From contig NZ_CP024202.1 of assembly GCF_003932755.1 (NCBI RefSeq), forward strand, positions 1,736,001 to 1,800,000: a stretch of DNA of 64,000 nt. Direction: 5' to 3'. The notes beneath the pieces are model-generated. The model ran no database searches. It was not told where the DNA came from and saw nothing but the letters and a program-made list of their open reading frames with translations. The first letter of the stretch is position 1; each line of letters starts with the position of its first letter. Of this stretch, positions 25,803-34,632 are shown piece after piece. Position numbers and translations under genes: made by a program. This DNA is from Methylomicrobium sp. wino1. GTDB lineage: Bacteria; Pseudomonadota; Gammaproteobacteria; Methylococcales; Methylomonadaceae.

Positions 25803-27410
25803 ATGTATTCTCTACTTTCAATACGCCAGTGGCTTGTTTTGCTTTGGTTCATATTAACGAGCGCCAGTTTGATCGATCGCCCGTTGTTTCCCATCGACGA
25901 AACCCGCTATGTCGGCGTTGCGTGGGAAATGTGGGCGCGCAACGATTTTCTGGTGCCCTATCTGAACGGCGAGCCTTACAGTCACAAACCGCCTTTGTTG
26001 TTTTGGCTGATGCAGCTGACTTGGGTCTTGTTCGGCGTCAACGAATGGTCGGCGCGCTTGGTGGCGCCGCTGTTTTCGTTGGCTTCGGTTGTTCTGCTTC
26101 GATCGATGGCCGGAGCGATGTGGCCTGAACGTCCGAATATTGCCGAAAGCGCGCCGTTCATCATGCTGGGTTTTGCTTTTTGGATGATCTACAGCACGCT
26201 GACGATGTTCGATGTGCTGTTGGTATTTTTCGTCCTGCTCGCCCTTCGGAGTCTTTGGCATAATGCGAATAACAGACCTAGCGCCGGTCGCTGGGTTCTT
26301 TTCGGCTTGGCGATCGGCGGAGGCGTACTGAGCAAGGGGCCGGTAATTTTATTGCATACACTGCCCCCGGCATTATTGGCTCCTTGGTGGATCGGACGCG
26401 ATACGCGAACGATCAATTGGCACCATTGGTATCTCGGCGTTTTATTGGGCATTTCGGTTGGCGCCTTGCTTGCGTTGTCTTGGGCGATTCCTGCAGGTTC
26501 CGCCGGAGGCGAGATTTATCGCGAAGCTATTTTGTTCGGCCAAACATCGGGACGACTGGTCAAATCATTCGCTCATCGGCACTCATGGTGGTGGTATCTG
26601 GCATTTTCGCCGGCCTTGCTCGTTCCTTGGTGTTTTTGGGCGCCGCTTTGGCGAAATCTGAACACGCTCTCCTTTCGGGATCGCGGTATCCGTTTTTGTC
26701 TGAGCTGGCTGCTGCCCGTTTTCATCGCCTTGTCATTAATCAGCGGCAAACAATTGCATTATTTGTTGCCGCTGGTTCCGGTTGCGGCTTTGTTGGTCGC
26801 ACGGATCGCGGACAATGCCGGCTTAGACGAATGGCGAGGATCGCAGCAGGTATTCGTCGTGGCGATAGCGCTCGTTGCCGTGGTCTTGATTGTTCTGCCG
26901 ATAGTCAACGATTGTTTCGGTTGGAAAAAACAATGGGCGGATTATTCCACGGTTTGGGGCATGCTTTTGTTGCTAGCGGCTATCGGTTTATGGTTTCGTA
27001 GGATCGATTCCATAGCGGAGTCCGCATTCTATTTGAACGTGGGGACTTTGGTGACGATCGTGATACTGTCGTTGAGCGTGCTCGATATTCGTTCAGAACG
27101 CTTCGATGTTAGGGAGGCCGCGCAACAAATCTCGGGTCTTCTCAAGCAAGACAGCGAAATCGCTTACTTGGGCACTTACCACGGCCAATATAATTTTTAT
27201 GGCCGTTTGGAGGTCGGATTGATCAGTACGATCGATCCAGTGCATTGGGCAAAGATGTATCCCGATGGCTATTTAGTGATAACTTTCAAGACCAAACAAG
27301 CATTGCCCGATTCTCTGTTTGTCTATCATCATCCGTTCCGAGGTCGGGTGATGGCGATCGTATCGAATAAAATGTTAGCGGAATTCCCACGCAGAGCATG
27401 GGAACGATAA
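25803..27410 (+). CDS. ArnT-like GT39/GT83 membrane glycosyltransferase; C-terminus ends in a dispersed repeat
   Basis: The 535-residue protein is a polytopic transferase of the PMT/ArnT family. The N-terminal motif FPIDETRYVGVAWEMW contains the D-E of the first periplasmic loop, and PYLNGEPYSHKPPLLFWLMQ is the classical second signature. It should transfer a sugar from undecaprenyl phosphate to a lipid or glycan acceptor in the periplasm. The last nine residues and the stop are encoded by an R1 repeat (27381-27410), giving EFPRRAWER at the end. The original C-terminus has therefore been replaced or extended. The gene is intact otherwise. Confidence 0.83.
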   Translation: MYSLLSIRQWLVLLWFILTSASLIDRPLFPIDETRYVGVAWEMWARNDFLVPYLNGEPYSHKPPLLFWLMQLTWVLFGVNEWSARLVAPLFSLASVVLLRSMAGAMWPERPNIAESAPFIMLGFAFWMIYSTLTMFDVLLVFFVLLALRSLWHNANNRPSAGRWVLFGLAIGGGVLSKGPVILLHTLPPALLAPWWIGRDTRTINWHHWYLGVLLGISVGALLALSWAIPAGSAGGEIYREAILFGQTSGRLVKSFAHRHSWWWYLAFSPALLVPWCFWAPLWRNLNTLSFRDRGIRFCLSWLLPVFIALSLISGKQLHYLLPLVPVAALLVARIADNAGLDEWRGSQQVFVVAIALVAVVLIVLPIVNDCFGWKKQWADYSTVWGMLLLLAAIGLWFRRIDSIAESAFYLNVGTLVTIVILSLSVLDIRSERFDVREAAQQISGLLKQDSEIAYLGTYHGQYNFYGRLEVGLISTIDPVHWAKMYPDGYLVITFKTKQALPDSLFVYHHPFRGRVMAIVSNKMLAEFPRRAWER

Positions 27411-27418
27411 ACTTGTGT
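27381..27418. repeat. R1 dispersed repeat forming a gene end
   Basis: 'GAATTCCCACGCAGAGCATG' followed by GGAACGATAA matches the R1 arm at 4630-4650 (inverted) and supplies the stop codon of the ArnT-like gene. Confidence 0.65.
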
Positions 27419-27590
27419 AGGTTGTGCGCAAAGCGGGATAGTCATTTAGGAAAGTTAGTTTTTACCGTATCCAAAACGTCTTCGTTGTCTTCCATGCTTC
27501 AAACCGGACGCCTGGTCGGTTTGAAGAGCAAAGTTGAAGAACAAGGCATTCGCCCGGAGTTGGGTGTCCGGGCGATTTAAAGATAGGCAA

Positions 27591-28361
27591 TTAGACATTC
27601 TTGGTTTTTCTCGATAAATTCAACAATGCAATGCCGCTGAAAAAGAGCCACAGTGCCGGCGGCAAAGGGACGGGGGCAGTGTCGCCCGCGGCAAAATTTT
27701 GTGTCCAATAGGCATAATAGGGTGCCCCTTGAGTGGGATCGAAAACCAAGCCTACGCCGAGGTCGGTAAGCCAATTCGTCAAAACAGTCTCGCGATGTCC
27801 CGAACTGCCCATCCAGCCTCCGCCGAATTCTCCTTTGAAAACATCCCAAGCGTCCCAGGTCAAATCGTTCCAGCCGTTACCTACGTCATCCCATGAATTG
27901 AAAGCTTGTAAACCGTTATCGGTAGAGAATAGGCTTAATTCATTCAAATCGGATGAGCCATACATAACCAGTCGCGCCGATTCTTGTGCCGGAAACATGG
28001 TTAATTGGCCGCCGGAAAAGGTGACGCCGTATCCTGCTGCAATATTTTCTCCCCAGCCACCGCCCGGTTGATCCCAATTATAACCGGCCGACAGCATTCT
28101 TTGACCGGCATTGCTGTTATCGGAGCCGGTGTGGCTGAAGAAACCGTTGGTGGACATGTCGTTCGAGTGAGTCAATGCGGCTTCCCGCAGTCTGTCGTCC
28201 GCAGTCAAATCATTCAAACCGTTTAAACTACGCTGTAAATTGACAAGAAAAAATACTTCCTGTTCGGGCGCCGACCAGAAATTAAAATTTGCCGCATGAA
28301 TCGTCGGTGCCGTCAAGAATCCTAAACAAAGGGTTGCTAGTTTATATTTCAAATGGTTCAT
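27591..28361 (-). CDS. CAP-domain (SCP/PR1-like) exported protein with PEP-CTERM-like tail
   Basis: Start at the internal ATG at 28361 gives 256 residues with a proper signal peptide (MNHLKYKLATLCLGFLTAPT and so on, cleaved after HAA). The CAP domain shows VNLQRSLNGLNDLTADDRLR, then THSNDMSTNGFFSHTG and WGENIAAGYG. The conserved His/Glu cavity residues and a second GHRETVLTNWLTDLGVG motif are present. The last 25 residues read PVPLPPALWLFFSGIALLNL and then SRK, a PEP-CTERM-like sorting tail. It is probably an exosortase-processed envelope protein. Its function is unknown. It is convergent with the preceding glycosyltransferase and lies downstream of mxaB on the same strand. Confidence 0.8.
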   Translation of the reverse strand: MNHLKYKLATLCLGFLTAPTIHAANFNFWSAPEQEVFFLVNLQRSLNGLNDLTADDRLREAALTHSNDMSTNGFFSHTGSDNSNAGQRMLSAGYNWDQPGGGWGENIAAGYGVTFSGGQLTMFPAQESARLVMYGSSDLNELSLFSTDNGLQAFNSWDDVGNGWNDLTWDAWDVFKGEFGGGWMGSSGHRETVLTNWLTDLGVGLVFDPTQGAPYYAYWTQNFAAGDTAPVPLPPALWLFFSGIALLNLSRKTKNV

Positions 28362-28406
28362 TAAGTTGTCCTGACTGGAGTGGTGATTGGATGAAAAGAT
28401 TGGCAA

Positions 28407-28644
28407 TTGAAAATTTAGCGCTATCCATGAAGGGCTCTCAGGTTCTCTTCAATCTGAGTTAATGTTTAAGTCTTTGCAAGTGCTAGATAAAATAGAGTGT
28501 GGTTTGGACTAGAACTTAAAAGTGATTAATTTAATATTACATGACCGAATAAAACCGAAGCGTCATGAATAAGATTAAATGTTAGAGCGAGTGTAATTGT
28601 TTACTTAGAATTTTGTCAAATTGAGTCTGTTTTGGCGTTTTGGA
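28407..28644. other. gap between mxaB and the CAP-domain gene
   Basis: AT-rich spacer of about 240 bases with no gene. It should contain the end of the mxaB transcript and the promoter of the CAP-domain gene, but I cannot point to clear boxes. Confidence 0.4.
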
Positions 28645-29301
28645 TTAGTGCGCTAAGTTGTCGATGATACCGTGCCGGCTGGCGAGTAGAGTCATTTCTG
28701 CTACCGATTTGACGCCGAGTTTGTCCTTGATCGCGGTGCCATGGTTGCACACCGTTTTGTAACTCAAACAGAGCTTCTCGGCCGCTTTGCGCGTTGTATA
28801 GCCCTTAGCCAATAAACAGAACACGTCGAATTCACGCGGCGACAGTTGTCTGATTTGTTCCGATTCGTCTTTTTCGGAGGCGATGTTGAAGGCCAACTGT
28901 TGGGCTAATTCGGGTTCGACAAAACTGCCGCCGCCGGCGATTTGGCAGACTGCCGCGACTAGCGTCTCGGGAACGCTGTTTTTAGTGATGAACCCTTTTG
29001 CACCGGCCTTGATCGCGCGGGTTACATAGACCAATTCATTGTGGATGCTAAACACCAAGATTTTGCAATTCGGATCGCGCGCTATCAGGCGTCTTATGCT
29101 TTCGAAACCGCCGATGCCGGGCATCGACAAGTCCATCACGACAATATTCGGTTGATACTGAGTGTAGAGTTGGCAAGCGGTTTCGCCCTTGTCGGCTTCG
29201 TAAATATCGCCGATTCTATTCGACAGTGAAAGATAGGTTTTGTAACCGGCCCTAACCACGGCATGGTCGTCCACCAGCAAGACATTGATCTTTTCCGACA
29301 C
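28645..29301 (-). CDS. mxaB: MxaB-like LuxR-family response regulator
   Basis: The 218-residue protein has a receiver domain (INVLLVDDHAVVRAGYKTYL, phosphoacceptor aspartate in VVMDLSMPGIGG at about residue 57). The C-terminal LuxR helix-turn-helix is QLSPREFDVFCLLAKGYTTR, then KAAEKLCLSYKTVCNH. It is divergent from mxaF, with 307 bases between the start codons. This position and length match MxaB, a regulator of methanol dehydrogenase expression in methylotrophs. No cognate sensor kinase is adjacent. I rate the family assignment high and the specific name slightly lower because many NarL-type regulators look alike. Confidence 0.8.
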   Translation of the reverse strand: MSEKINVLLVDDHAVVRAGYKTYLSLSNRIGDIYEADKGETACQLYTQYQPNIVVMDLSMPGIGGFESIRRLIARDPNCKILVFSIHNELVYVTRAIKAGAKGFITKNSVPETLVAAVCQIAGGGSFVEPELAQQLAFNIASEKDESEQIRQLSPREFDVFCLLAKGYTTRKAAEKLCLSYKTVCNHGTAIKDKLGVKSVAEMTLLASRHGIIDNLAH

Positions 29302-29608
29302 GTTGTTACTTCTCCATACAATTAAATCGGGAATAATGTCGGATATTTAACAGTAAAGCCATGGGAGCTTTTCCCGAAATCAACATGCGGGACAAATTCC
29401 CGGTTCTTTCTTAGCGCTTTTCCCGTGTTCTAGGTGCCGTATTCCGTAACGTCGCATCCCGTTCCTTCCGTATGATTACCGTCCGTGCGCTGCCCTCTAT
29501 GAATGATTCGTTATGCGCCTTGATCACGCTAAGCCGGTTGTAACAACAAACACCGCGATTAATAGAGGGCCGCGCCGACATTATGCGAAAAATCAATCTG
29601 GAGGAATT
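29302..29608. promoter_or_regulatory. mxaB-mxaF divergent control region
   Basis: The region must hold the promoters of both mxaB and the mxaF operon. Visible are a split inverted repeat TCGGGAA (29327-29333) / TTCCCGA (29371-29377) with a 37-base spacer, and a strong ribosome-binding site GGAGGAA (29600-29606) before mxaF. A plausible -35 (TTGATC near 29520) has no convincing -10. I therefore do not assign exact boxes. Confidence 0.55.
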
Positions 29609-31417
29609 ATGCAACACCATAAAAAACGCGAACTCTGGGGCGCGGCGGCATTAGTGTCGAGTGTCTTGCTGGCCGCGTCACAGCCGGCTCAGGCTAATCA
29701 AGCGTTAGATAAGTTGTCCAAACAAAATACTAATTGGGTCATGCAGACCAAGGATTACAGCTCGACTCACTATAGCGAGTTGTACGATATCAACATTACG
29801 AATGTACAAAATCTGAAGCCGGCTTGGTCATTTTCAACCGGCGTTCTGAACGGTCATGAAGGCGGTCCTCTGGTCGTCGACGGCATTATGTATGTGCATT
29901 CGCCTTATCCGAACAATGTATTCGCAATCGATCTGAATAATCCCGATAAGATTTTATGGCAATTCAAGCCTAAGCAGAACCCGGCCGCGCGCGCCGTCGC
30001 TTGTTGCGACGTTGTTAACCGTGGTTTGGCCTATGCGCCGCAAGGCAAGGACTATCCGGCGACGATCTTTTTAAATCAATTGGACGGTCATGTCGTCGCA
30101 TTGAACGCGAAGACCGGCGATGTGTTATGGAAGATGGAAAACTCCGATATCGCAATGGGCTCGACTTTGACCGTAGCGCCGTTCGTCGCCGAGGATAAAG
30201 TCATCGTCGGTACCTCCGGCGCTGAATTGGGCGTCAGAGGTTACGCGACCGCCTACAACATCAAAGACGGCAAGCAAGCCTGGCGCGTCTATGCAACCGG
30301 TCCCGACGAAGACATCAAGCTGTCGAAAGACTTCAACAAGGCCAATCCGCATTACGGGCAGTTCGGTTTGGGGCTGAAAACCTGGGAAGGCGATGCTTGG
30401 AAGATCGGCGGCGGAACCAACTGGGGTTGGTATGCCTACGATCCTGACTTGAGAATGCTGTACTACGGATCGGGTAACCCGGCGCCGTGGAACGAAACGA
30501 TGCGTCCCGGCGATAACAAATGGACGATGACGATCTGGGGCCGCGATATCGAGACCGGGGAAGCGAAATTCGGTTATCAAAAAACACCTCACGACGAATG
30601 GGATTATGCAGGCGTCAACTATATGGGGTTGTCCGAGCAGATGGTCAACGGCAAGATGACCAAATTGCTGACGCATCCCGACCGTAACGGCATCATCTAT
30701 ACGCTGAACCGCGAGAACGGCGATCTGGTCAACGCGTTCAAGATCGATAACACGGTCAACTGGGTCAAGCATGTCGATCTGAAAACCGGTCTGCCGGTGC
30801 GCGATCCGGAATATTCGACACGCATGGACCACGAAGCGAAAGGCATCTGTCCCTCGGCAATGGGGTATCACAACCAAGGCATCGAATCCTACGACCCGAA
30901 CAAGCAATTGTTCTTCATGGGCGTCAACCATATCTGTATGGATTGGGAACCGTTCATGCTGCCTTACCGGGCCGGCCAATTCTTCGTCGGAGCGACGTTG
31001 AACATGTATCCGGGACCGAAAGGCACGCTGGGACAAGTCAAGGCGATGAATGGAGTGACTGGCGAATTCGAGTGGGAAGTCCAGGAGAAATTCGCGGTTT
31101 GGGGAGGTACGACCGCAACGGCCGGCGATCTGGTTTTCTATGGAACCTTGGACGGCTACATCAAGGCCTTGAACTCGAAAACCGGCGAAGAACTATGGAA
31201 ATTCAAACTGCCTTCCGGCGTGATCGGTCATCCGATTACTTATAAACACGAAGGCAAGCAATATGTCGCGATTTACTATGGAGTCGGCGGTTGGCCCGGT
31301 GTCGGATTGGTCTTCGATCTGAAAGACCCGTCGGCCGGTTTAGGCGCAGTCGGTGCGTTCAAGGAATTGGCGCATCACACCCAAATGGGCGGCGGCGTGA
31401 TGGTATTCTCGTTGTAA
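29609..31417 (+). CDS. mxaF: methanol dehydrogenase large subunit (calcium-dependent)
   Basis: MxaF oxidises methanol to formaldehyde in the periplasm, using PQQ and Ca2+, and passes electrons to cytochrome cL. The ATG at 29609 follows GGAGGAATT and begins a signal peptide ending SQPAQA; longer in-frame starts have neither. The protein is 602 residues, the usual size. The vicinal disulfide over PQQ is A131-C132-C133-D. The catalytic region reads [10 protein letters not shown] with D332 and A334. XoxF enzymes have Asp in place of this Ala, so the protein is the calcium type. The beta-propeller W motifs (for example [13 protein letters not shown] and [13 protein letters not shown]) are present. 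It is the first gene of the operon mxaFJGI and onward. Confidence 0.96.
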   Translation: MQHHKKRELWGAAALVSSVLLAASQPAQANQALDKLSKQNTNWVMQTKDYSSTHYSELYDINITNVQNLKPAWSFSTGVLNGHEGGPLVVDGIMYVHSPYPNNVFAIDLNNPDKILWQFKPKQNPAARAVACCDVVNRGLAYAPQGKDYPATIFLNQLDGHVVALNAKTGDVLWKMENSDIAMGSTLTVAPFVAEDKVIVGTSGAELGVRGYATAYNIKDGKQAWRVYATGPDEDIKLSKDFNKANPHYGQFGLGLKTWEGDAWKIGGGTNWGWYAYDPDLRMLYYGSGNPAPWNETMRPGDNKWTMTIWGRDIETGEAKFGYQKTPHDEWDYAGVNYMGLSEQMVNGKMTKLLTHPDRNGIIYTLNRENGDLVNAFKIDNTVNWVKHVDLKTGLPVRDPEYSTRMDHEAKGICPSAMGYHNQGIESYDPNKQLFFMGVNHICMDWEPFMLPYRAGQFFVGATLNMYPGPKGTLGQVKAMNGVTGEFEWEVQEKFAVWGGTTATAGDLVFYGTLDGYIKALNSKTGEELWKFKLPSGVIGHPITYKHEGKQYVAIYYGVGGWPGVGLVFDLKDPSAGLGAVGAFKELAHHTQMGGGVMVFSL

Positions 31418-31444
31418 AAATGAGGCATGAATGTCGGGTTACGT

Positions 31445-31470
31445 CTCTCACCTAACGCTAGGCGAGGGGT
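31445..31470. repeat. R3 short palindromic repeat in the mxaF-mxaJ gap
   Basis: CTCACCTAACGCTAGGCGAG (31447-31466) is a near-perfect palindrome that also occurs near 11023 and 36219. Here it lies within the mxaF transcript, between mxaF and mxaJ, and could form a hairpin that protects or separates the abundant mxaF message. Confidence 0.65.
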
Positions 31471-31497
31471 TAACCCGGCCTACATAAAGAGGGCTAA

Positions 31498-32343
31498 ATG
31501 AAACAATTGAATGACATTTTGACTGCGTTGGCTATTGGCTTGGCTGTGTCGGCTTCGGCTCATGCAAGCGAAGAGCCTCTGAAAGTGTGTAATGCCGAAA
31601 ACGAAATGCCTTATGCGAGCAAAAAAGGCGAAGGCTTCGAAAACAAAATAGCACAAGTCGTAGGCGAGGCGCTCGGACGGCCGATCGAATATGTCAATTG
31701 GACCGATGCGCGCTATTTCGTGCGCGATTATTTGGATAAAGGTTTGTGCGATGTTGTGATAGGTATGGATACCGGCGACCCGCGCGTGCTGACGACCGAA
31801 CCTTACTATCGATCCGGGTATGTCTTCATCACTCGGGCGAAGGACGGTTTGGATCTTCACGGTTGGGACAGCGATGTATTGATGAATGCCGAGCGCATTG
31901 CCTTTATTCCGGGCACCCCGGCCGAAGTGATGATGCGCAAGATTGGACGCTACAACGACCAATTCAACTACATGCATGAACTGGTCGGCTTCAAGTCGCG
32001 CCGAAACCAATATGTAAAATACGATCCGGCGAAGCTGGTCGGCGAAGTCGCCTCCGGTAATGCCGAAGTCGCGGTGTTGTGGGGGCCTTCCGCTGCTCGC
32101 TATGTCAAGGAATCCGCGACGCCTCTGAAGATGGCGGTCATTCCGGACAATAACGTCCGCGCCGACGGCGAGAAAGTCGGCTTTCACTACAGCACCTCAA
32201 TAGGCGTGCGCAAGGAAGATACTAAATTGCTCGAACAGTTGAATCAGGCGCTGGCCGAGCGCCGTCAAGACATCGATCAAATATTGAGCGCCGAGGGCAT
32301 ACCGGTCGTTTCGGAATCCGCACAAGCGTTGGCATCAAAATAA
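31498..32343 (+). CDS. mxaJ: MxaJ periplasmic methanol oxidation protein
   Basis: The 281-residue protein has a signal peptide (cleaved after SAHA) and then a periplasmic solute-binding-like domain: EEPLKVCNAENEMPYASKKG, GLCDVVIGMDTGDPRVLTTE and PYYRSGYVF. MxaJ is needed for methanol dehydrogenase maturation; its exact action is not settled. It sits in the invariant position after mxaF with cytochrome cL next. The start has an AGAGGGC-type ribosome-binding site. Confidence 0.93.
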   Translation: MKQLNDILTALAIGLAVSASAHASEEPLKVCNAENEMPYASKKGEGFENKIAQVVGEALGRPIEYVNWTDARYFVRDYLDKGLCDVVIGMDTGDPRVLTTEPYYRSGYVFITRAKDGLDLHGWDSDVLMNAERIAFIPGTPAEVMMRKIGRYNDQFNYMHELVGFKSRRNQYVKYDPAKLVGEVASGNAEVAVLWGPSAARYVKESATPLKMAVIPDNNVRADGEKVGFHYSTSIGVRKEDTKLLEQLNQALAERRQDIDQILSAEGIPVVSESAQALASK

Positions 32344-32359
32344 ACAGGAACAGATAACA

Positions 32360-32833
32360 ATGAAATTAACACGACTACTGGCCGGTATTTTGGCCGGAAC
32401 GGCTTTGATAAGCACTGCGGCCCATGCCGAAATTACTTTGCGTAATGCGATTACCGGCGAACAGCTGGATATGAGCTTCGCTAAAAAAGGCGGCGATACC
32501 GAAGCGTTTAAGCAGTTTATGCAAGACGGAAAGAATCCTTATAACGGTAACGAAGAAGTGATTGCTGAAGGGAAAAGTCTTTATATGACCGGTTGTTCAG
32601 GTTGTCACGGCCATGAAGCGGAAGGCAAGCTGGGCCCGGCTTTGGCCGACGACTACTGGACTTATCCTAGCGGTGAGACCGATAAGGGCTTGTTCGAAAT
32701 TTTATTCGGCGGCGCGCAAGGCATGATGGGGCCGCAATATGTCAACTTCAACACCGATGAAATGCTGAAAATCATGGCGTTCATTCGCAGCATCTACACC
32801 GGCGATAGTAGTAAAGCCAAATGGCTTAAATAA
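32360..32833 (+). CDS. mxaG: cytochrome c(L), electron acceptor of methanol dehydrogenase
   Basis: The 157-residue precursor has a signal peptide ending AAHA. The heme c motif is C79-S-G-C82-H83 in MTGCSGCHGHEAEGKLGP. The conserved KMMGPQYVNF-like segment (here GMMGPQYVNFNTDEM) carries the axial methionine candidates. It accepts electrons from MxaF in the periplasm and passes them toward the terminal oxidase. It starts 16 bases after mxaJ. Confidence 0.94.
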   Translation: MKLTRLLAGILAGTALISTAAHAEITLRNAITGEQLDMSFAKKGGDTEAFKQFMQDGKNPYNGNEEVIAEGKSLYMTGCSGCHGHEAEGKLGPALADDYWTYPSGETDKGLFEILFGGAQGMMGPQYVNFNTDEMLKIMAFIRSIYTGDSSKAKWLK

Positions 32834-32850
32834 ACAGCGAGGTTAACACG

Positions 32851-33135
32851 ATGAAAAAAACATTATTGCTCAGTACCGCAGGTTTCGCGGTTGCTTTGTC
32901 GTCTTCCGTCATGGCTTACGATGGAACTAACTGCAAGGAACCCGGCGTTTGTTGGGAGCCGAAGCCGGGTTTTCCCGAAAAGGTAGCGGGTAGTAAATAC
33001 GACCCTAAACACGATCCGAACGAACTGAATAAGCAAGCACAGTCGATTAAGGAAATGGAAGCTCGCAATAAGAAACGAACGGAGCATCTTTCTAAAACCG
33101 GCAGGTTTGTTTATGACGTAGAAGAAATCAATTAA
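32851..33135 (+). CDS. mxaI: methanol dehydrogenase small (beta) subunit
   Basis: The 94-residue precursor has a signal peptide cleaved after SSVMA. The mature sequence YDGTNCKEPGVCWEPKPGFP followed by a long lysine-rich helix is diagnostic of MxaI, which wraps around MxaF. Two cysteines form the conserved disulfide. Its presence, beside the Ca-type MxaF, marks a genuine mxa operon because XoxF systems lack this subunit. A putative terminator hairpin follows, before mxaR. Confidence 0.95.
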   Translation: MKKTLLLSTAGFAVALSSSVMAYDGTNCKEPGVCWEPKPGFPEKVAGSKYDPKHDPNELNKQAQSIKEMEARNKKRTEHLSKTGRFVYDVEEIN

Positions 33136-33285
33136 AACTGTATCCCGTTTCCGCTTGCCAACAGCCGTATGGCATGTGGAAACGCATACCGTGCTGAATG
33201 GCCGGTATGATTTTCCCCCTCGGAAACCGAAGGCCTGATTTTGCCGCCGGTTTCATTCGTGATCTTTGAAGACTAATATGACTTT

Positions 33286-33321
33286 GCCCCTGAAAGCTGC
33301 AGGCTAAAAGGGGCCTTTTTT
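33286..33321 (+). terminator. putative intrinsic terminator/attenuator between mxaI and mxaR
   Basis: GCCCCT (33286-33291) and AGGGGC (33309-33314) form a stem, followed by a C and a run of six T (33316-33321). The run ends only 9 bases before the mxaR ATG, and no other ribosome-binding site is visible. The purine-rich AGGGG arm could double as a weak one. This would explain high mxaFJGI and low mxaR-L expression. Confidence 0.6.
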
Positions 33322-33330
33322 ATTTCTGCC

Positions 33331-34347
33331 ATGACAGACAAATTTCTTAACGATTGGCGCGATAACGCGCTGCAATTCGAGCAACAAATCAATCGAGTCG
33401 TGATCGGCCAGCAAGATGCCGTCCGAAATATCGTGATCGCGGTATTCTCGCGCGGGCACGTCTTGCTCGAAGGCAATGTCGGCGTCGGCAAGACCACCTT
33501 GCTGCGCGCGGTCGCGCAAGGGCTCGGCGGGCAGTATCAGCGCATCGAAGGCACGATCGATTTGATGCCGGCCGATCTGATTTATTACACTTATTTAAAC
33601 AGCGACGGCAAGCCTTGCGTAGATCCGGGGCCATTGTTGAAACAAGGCGAGCAACTCTCAACCTTCTTTTTTAACGAAATTAACCGTGCCCGGCCGCAGG
33701 TTCACTCGCTGCTGCTGCGTGTAATGGCCGAACGTAGCGTCGGCGCATTCAATCGGGAATATCTTTTTCCGCATATTCAAGTATTCGCCGACCGTAACCG
33801 CGTCGAGAAAGAAGAAACCTTCGAATTGCCGGCCGCCGCGCGCGACCGATTTTTGATGGAAATCGGGATCGAGACGCCGAACGACGATACCGTCTTGGAT
33901 GACCTGATGTTCAACCCACGCTTTCACGATGTCGATGCCTTGGTCGGCGAAATCGATAGCAGCCTAATCCCTTATTATCAACTCAACGAATGGGCCGTTC
34001 GGATTCAACAAACGATCGAACCGAGTCCTGCATTGCGGCGATACGCGCTCGATCTATGGAAGGCCGCTGCCGATCCCGGCCGATACGGGATCGGTCTGAG
34101 CGATGTCGATATGTCTCAATTGATACAGGCGGGCGCCAGTCCTCGGGGCATGAGTTATCTGATACGCGCCGCGAAAGTCCGCGCCTGGCTCGAGAGTCGC
34201 ACGGTATTGCTGCCCGAGGATGTTCAAGCGGTTTACCGGGTGACGATGGCGCACCGCATTTTTCTGAATCCGATCATGGCCTATCGCAAAGACGAGCTGA
34301 TGCCCGAGTTGATCGACGGGATTTTGGAGGCGATTGCCGCGCCTTGA
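33331..34347 (+). CDS. mxaR: MoxR-type AAA+ ATPase
   Basis: The 338-residue protein is the MoxR ATPase that works as a chaperone-like factor in methanol dehydrogenase maturation. Walker A is GNVGVGKTTLLR, Walker B lies near FFNEINRARP (sensor region), and the N-terminus MTDKFLNDWRDNALQFEQQI matches the family. It begins the accessory part of the operon (R, unknown gene, S, A, C, K, L). Its start is close behind the putative terminator. Confidence 0.93.
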   Translation: MTDKFLNDWRDNALQFEQQINRVVIGQQDAVRNIVIAVFSRGHVLLEGNVGVGKTTLLRAVAQGLGGQYQRIEGTIDLMPADLIYYTYLNSDGKPCVDPGPLLKQGEQLSTFFFNEINRARPQVHSLLLRVMAERSVGAFNREYLFPHIQVFADRNRVEKEETFELPAAARDRFLMEIGIETPNDDTVLDDLMFNPRFHDVDALVGEIDSSLIPYYQLNEWAVRIQQTIEPSPALRRYALDLWKAAADPGRYGIGLSDVDMSQLIQAGASPRGMSYLIRAAKVRAWLESRTVLLPEDVQAVYRVTMAHRIFLNPIMAYRKDELMPELIDGILEAIAAP

Positions 34348-34369
34348 GGTTTGATAGCAGTAAGCGGTG

Positions 34370-34575
34370 AATTCCTCGTTCCCACGCTCCAGCGTGGGAA
34401 TGCATACCGGTCTGACCGAGGCAGCCAAGGTATGGATTCCCACGGAGGAACGTGGGAACCAGAAACTGCTCACCACCTTCTTTTCCTCGTTCCCACGCTC
34501 CAGCGTGGGAATGCATACCGGTCTGACCGAAGCAGCCAAGGTATGGGTTCCCACGGAGGACCGTGGGAACCAGAA
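34370..34575. repeat. two tandem R1 hairpin units between mxaR and the next gene
   Basis: Two near-identical blocks (34370-34455 and 34488-34572) each contain the palindrome GTTCCCACGCTCCAGCGTGG, a 'GCATACCGGTCTGACCGA' unit and a GTTCCCACGG-type arm. Some small open frames in both strands read through them, but their peptides merely translate the repeat. Confidence 0.8.
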
Positions 34576-34632
34576 AAAAAACATTGGAACCTGGAACCGG
34601 AAAAACATTAAACAAGTTAACTAAGCAATCCA

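Noticed and set aside
29609-31417. XoxF-type lanthanide methanol dehydrogenase
   Set aside because: Residue 334 is alanine (DYAGVN) and mxaI is present, both marks of the calcium enzyme.
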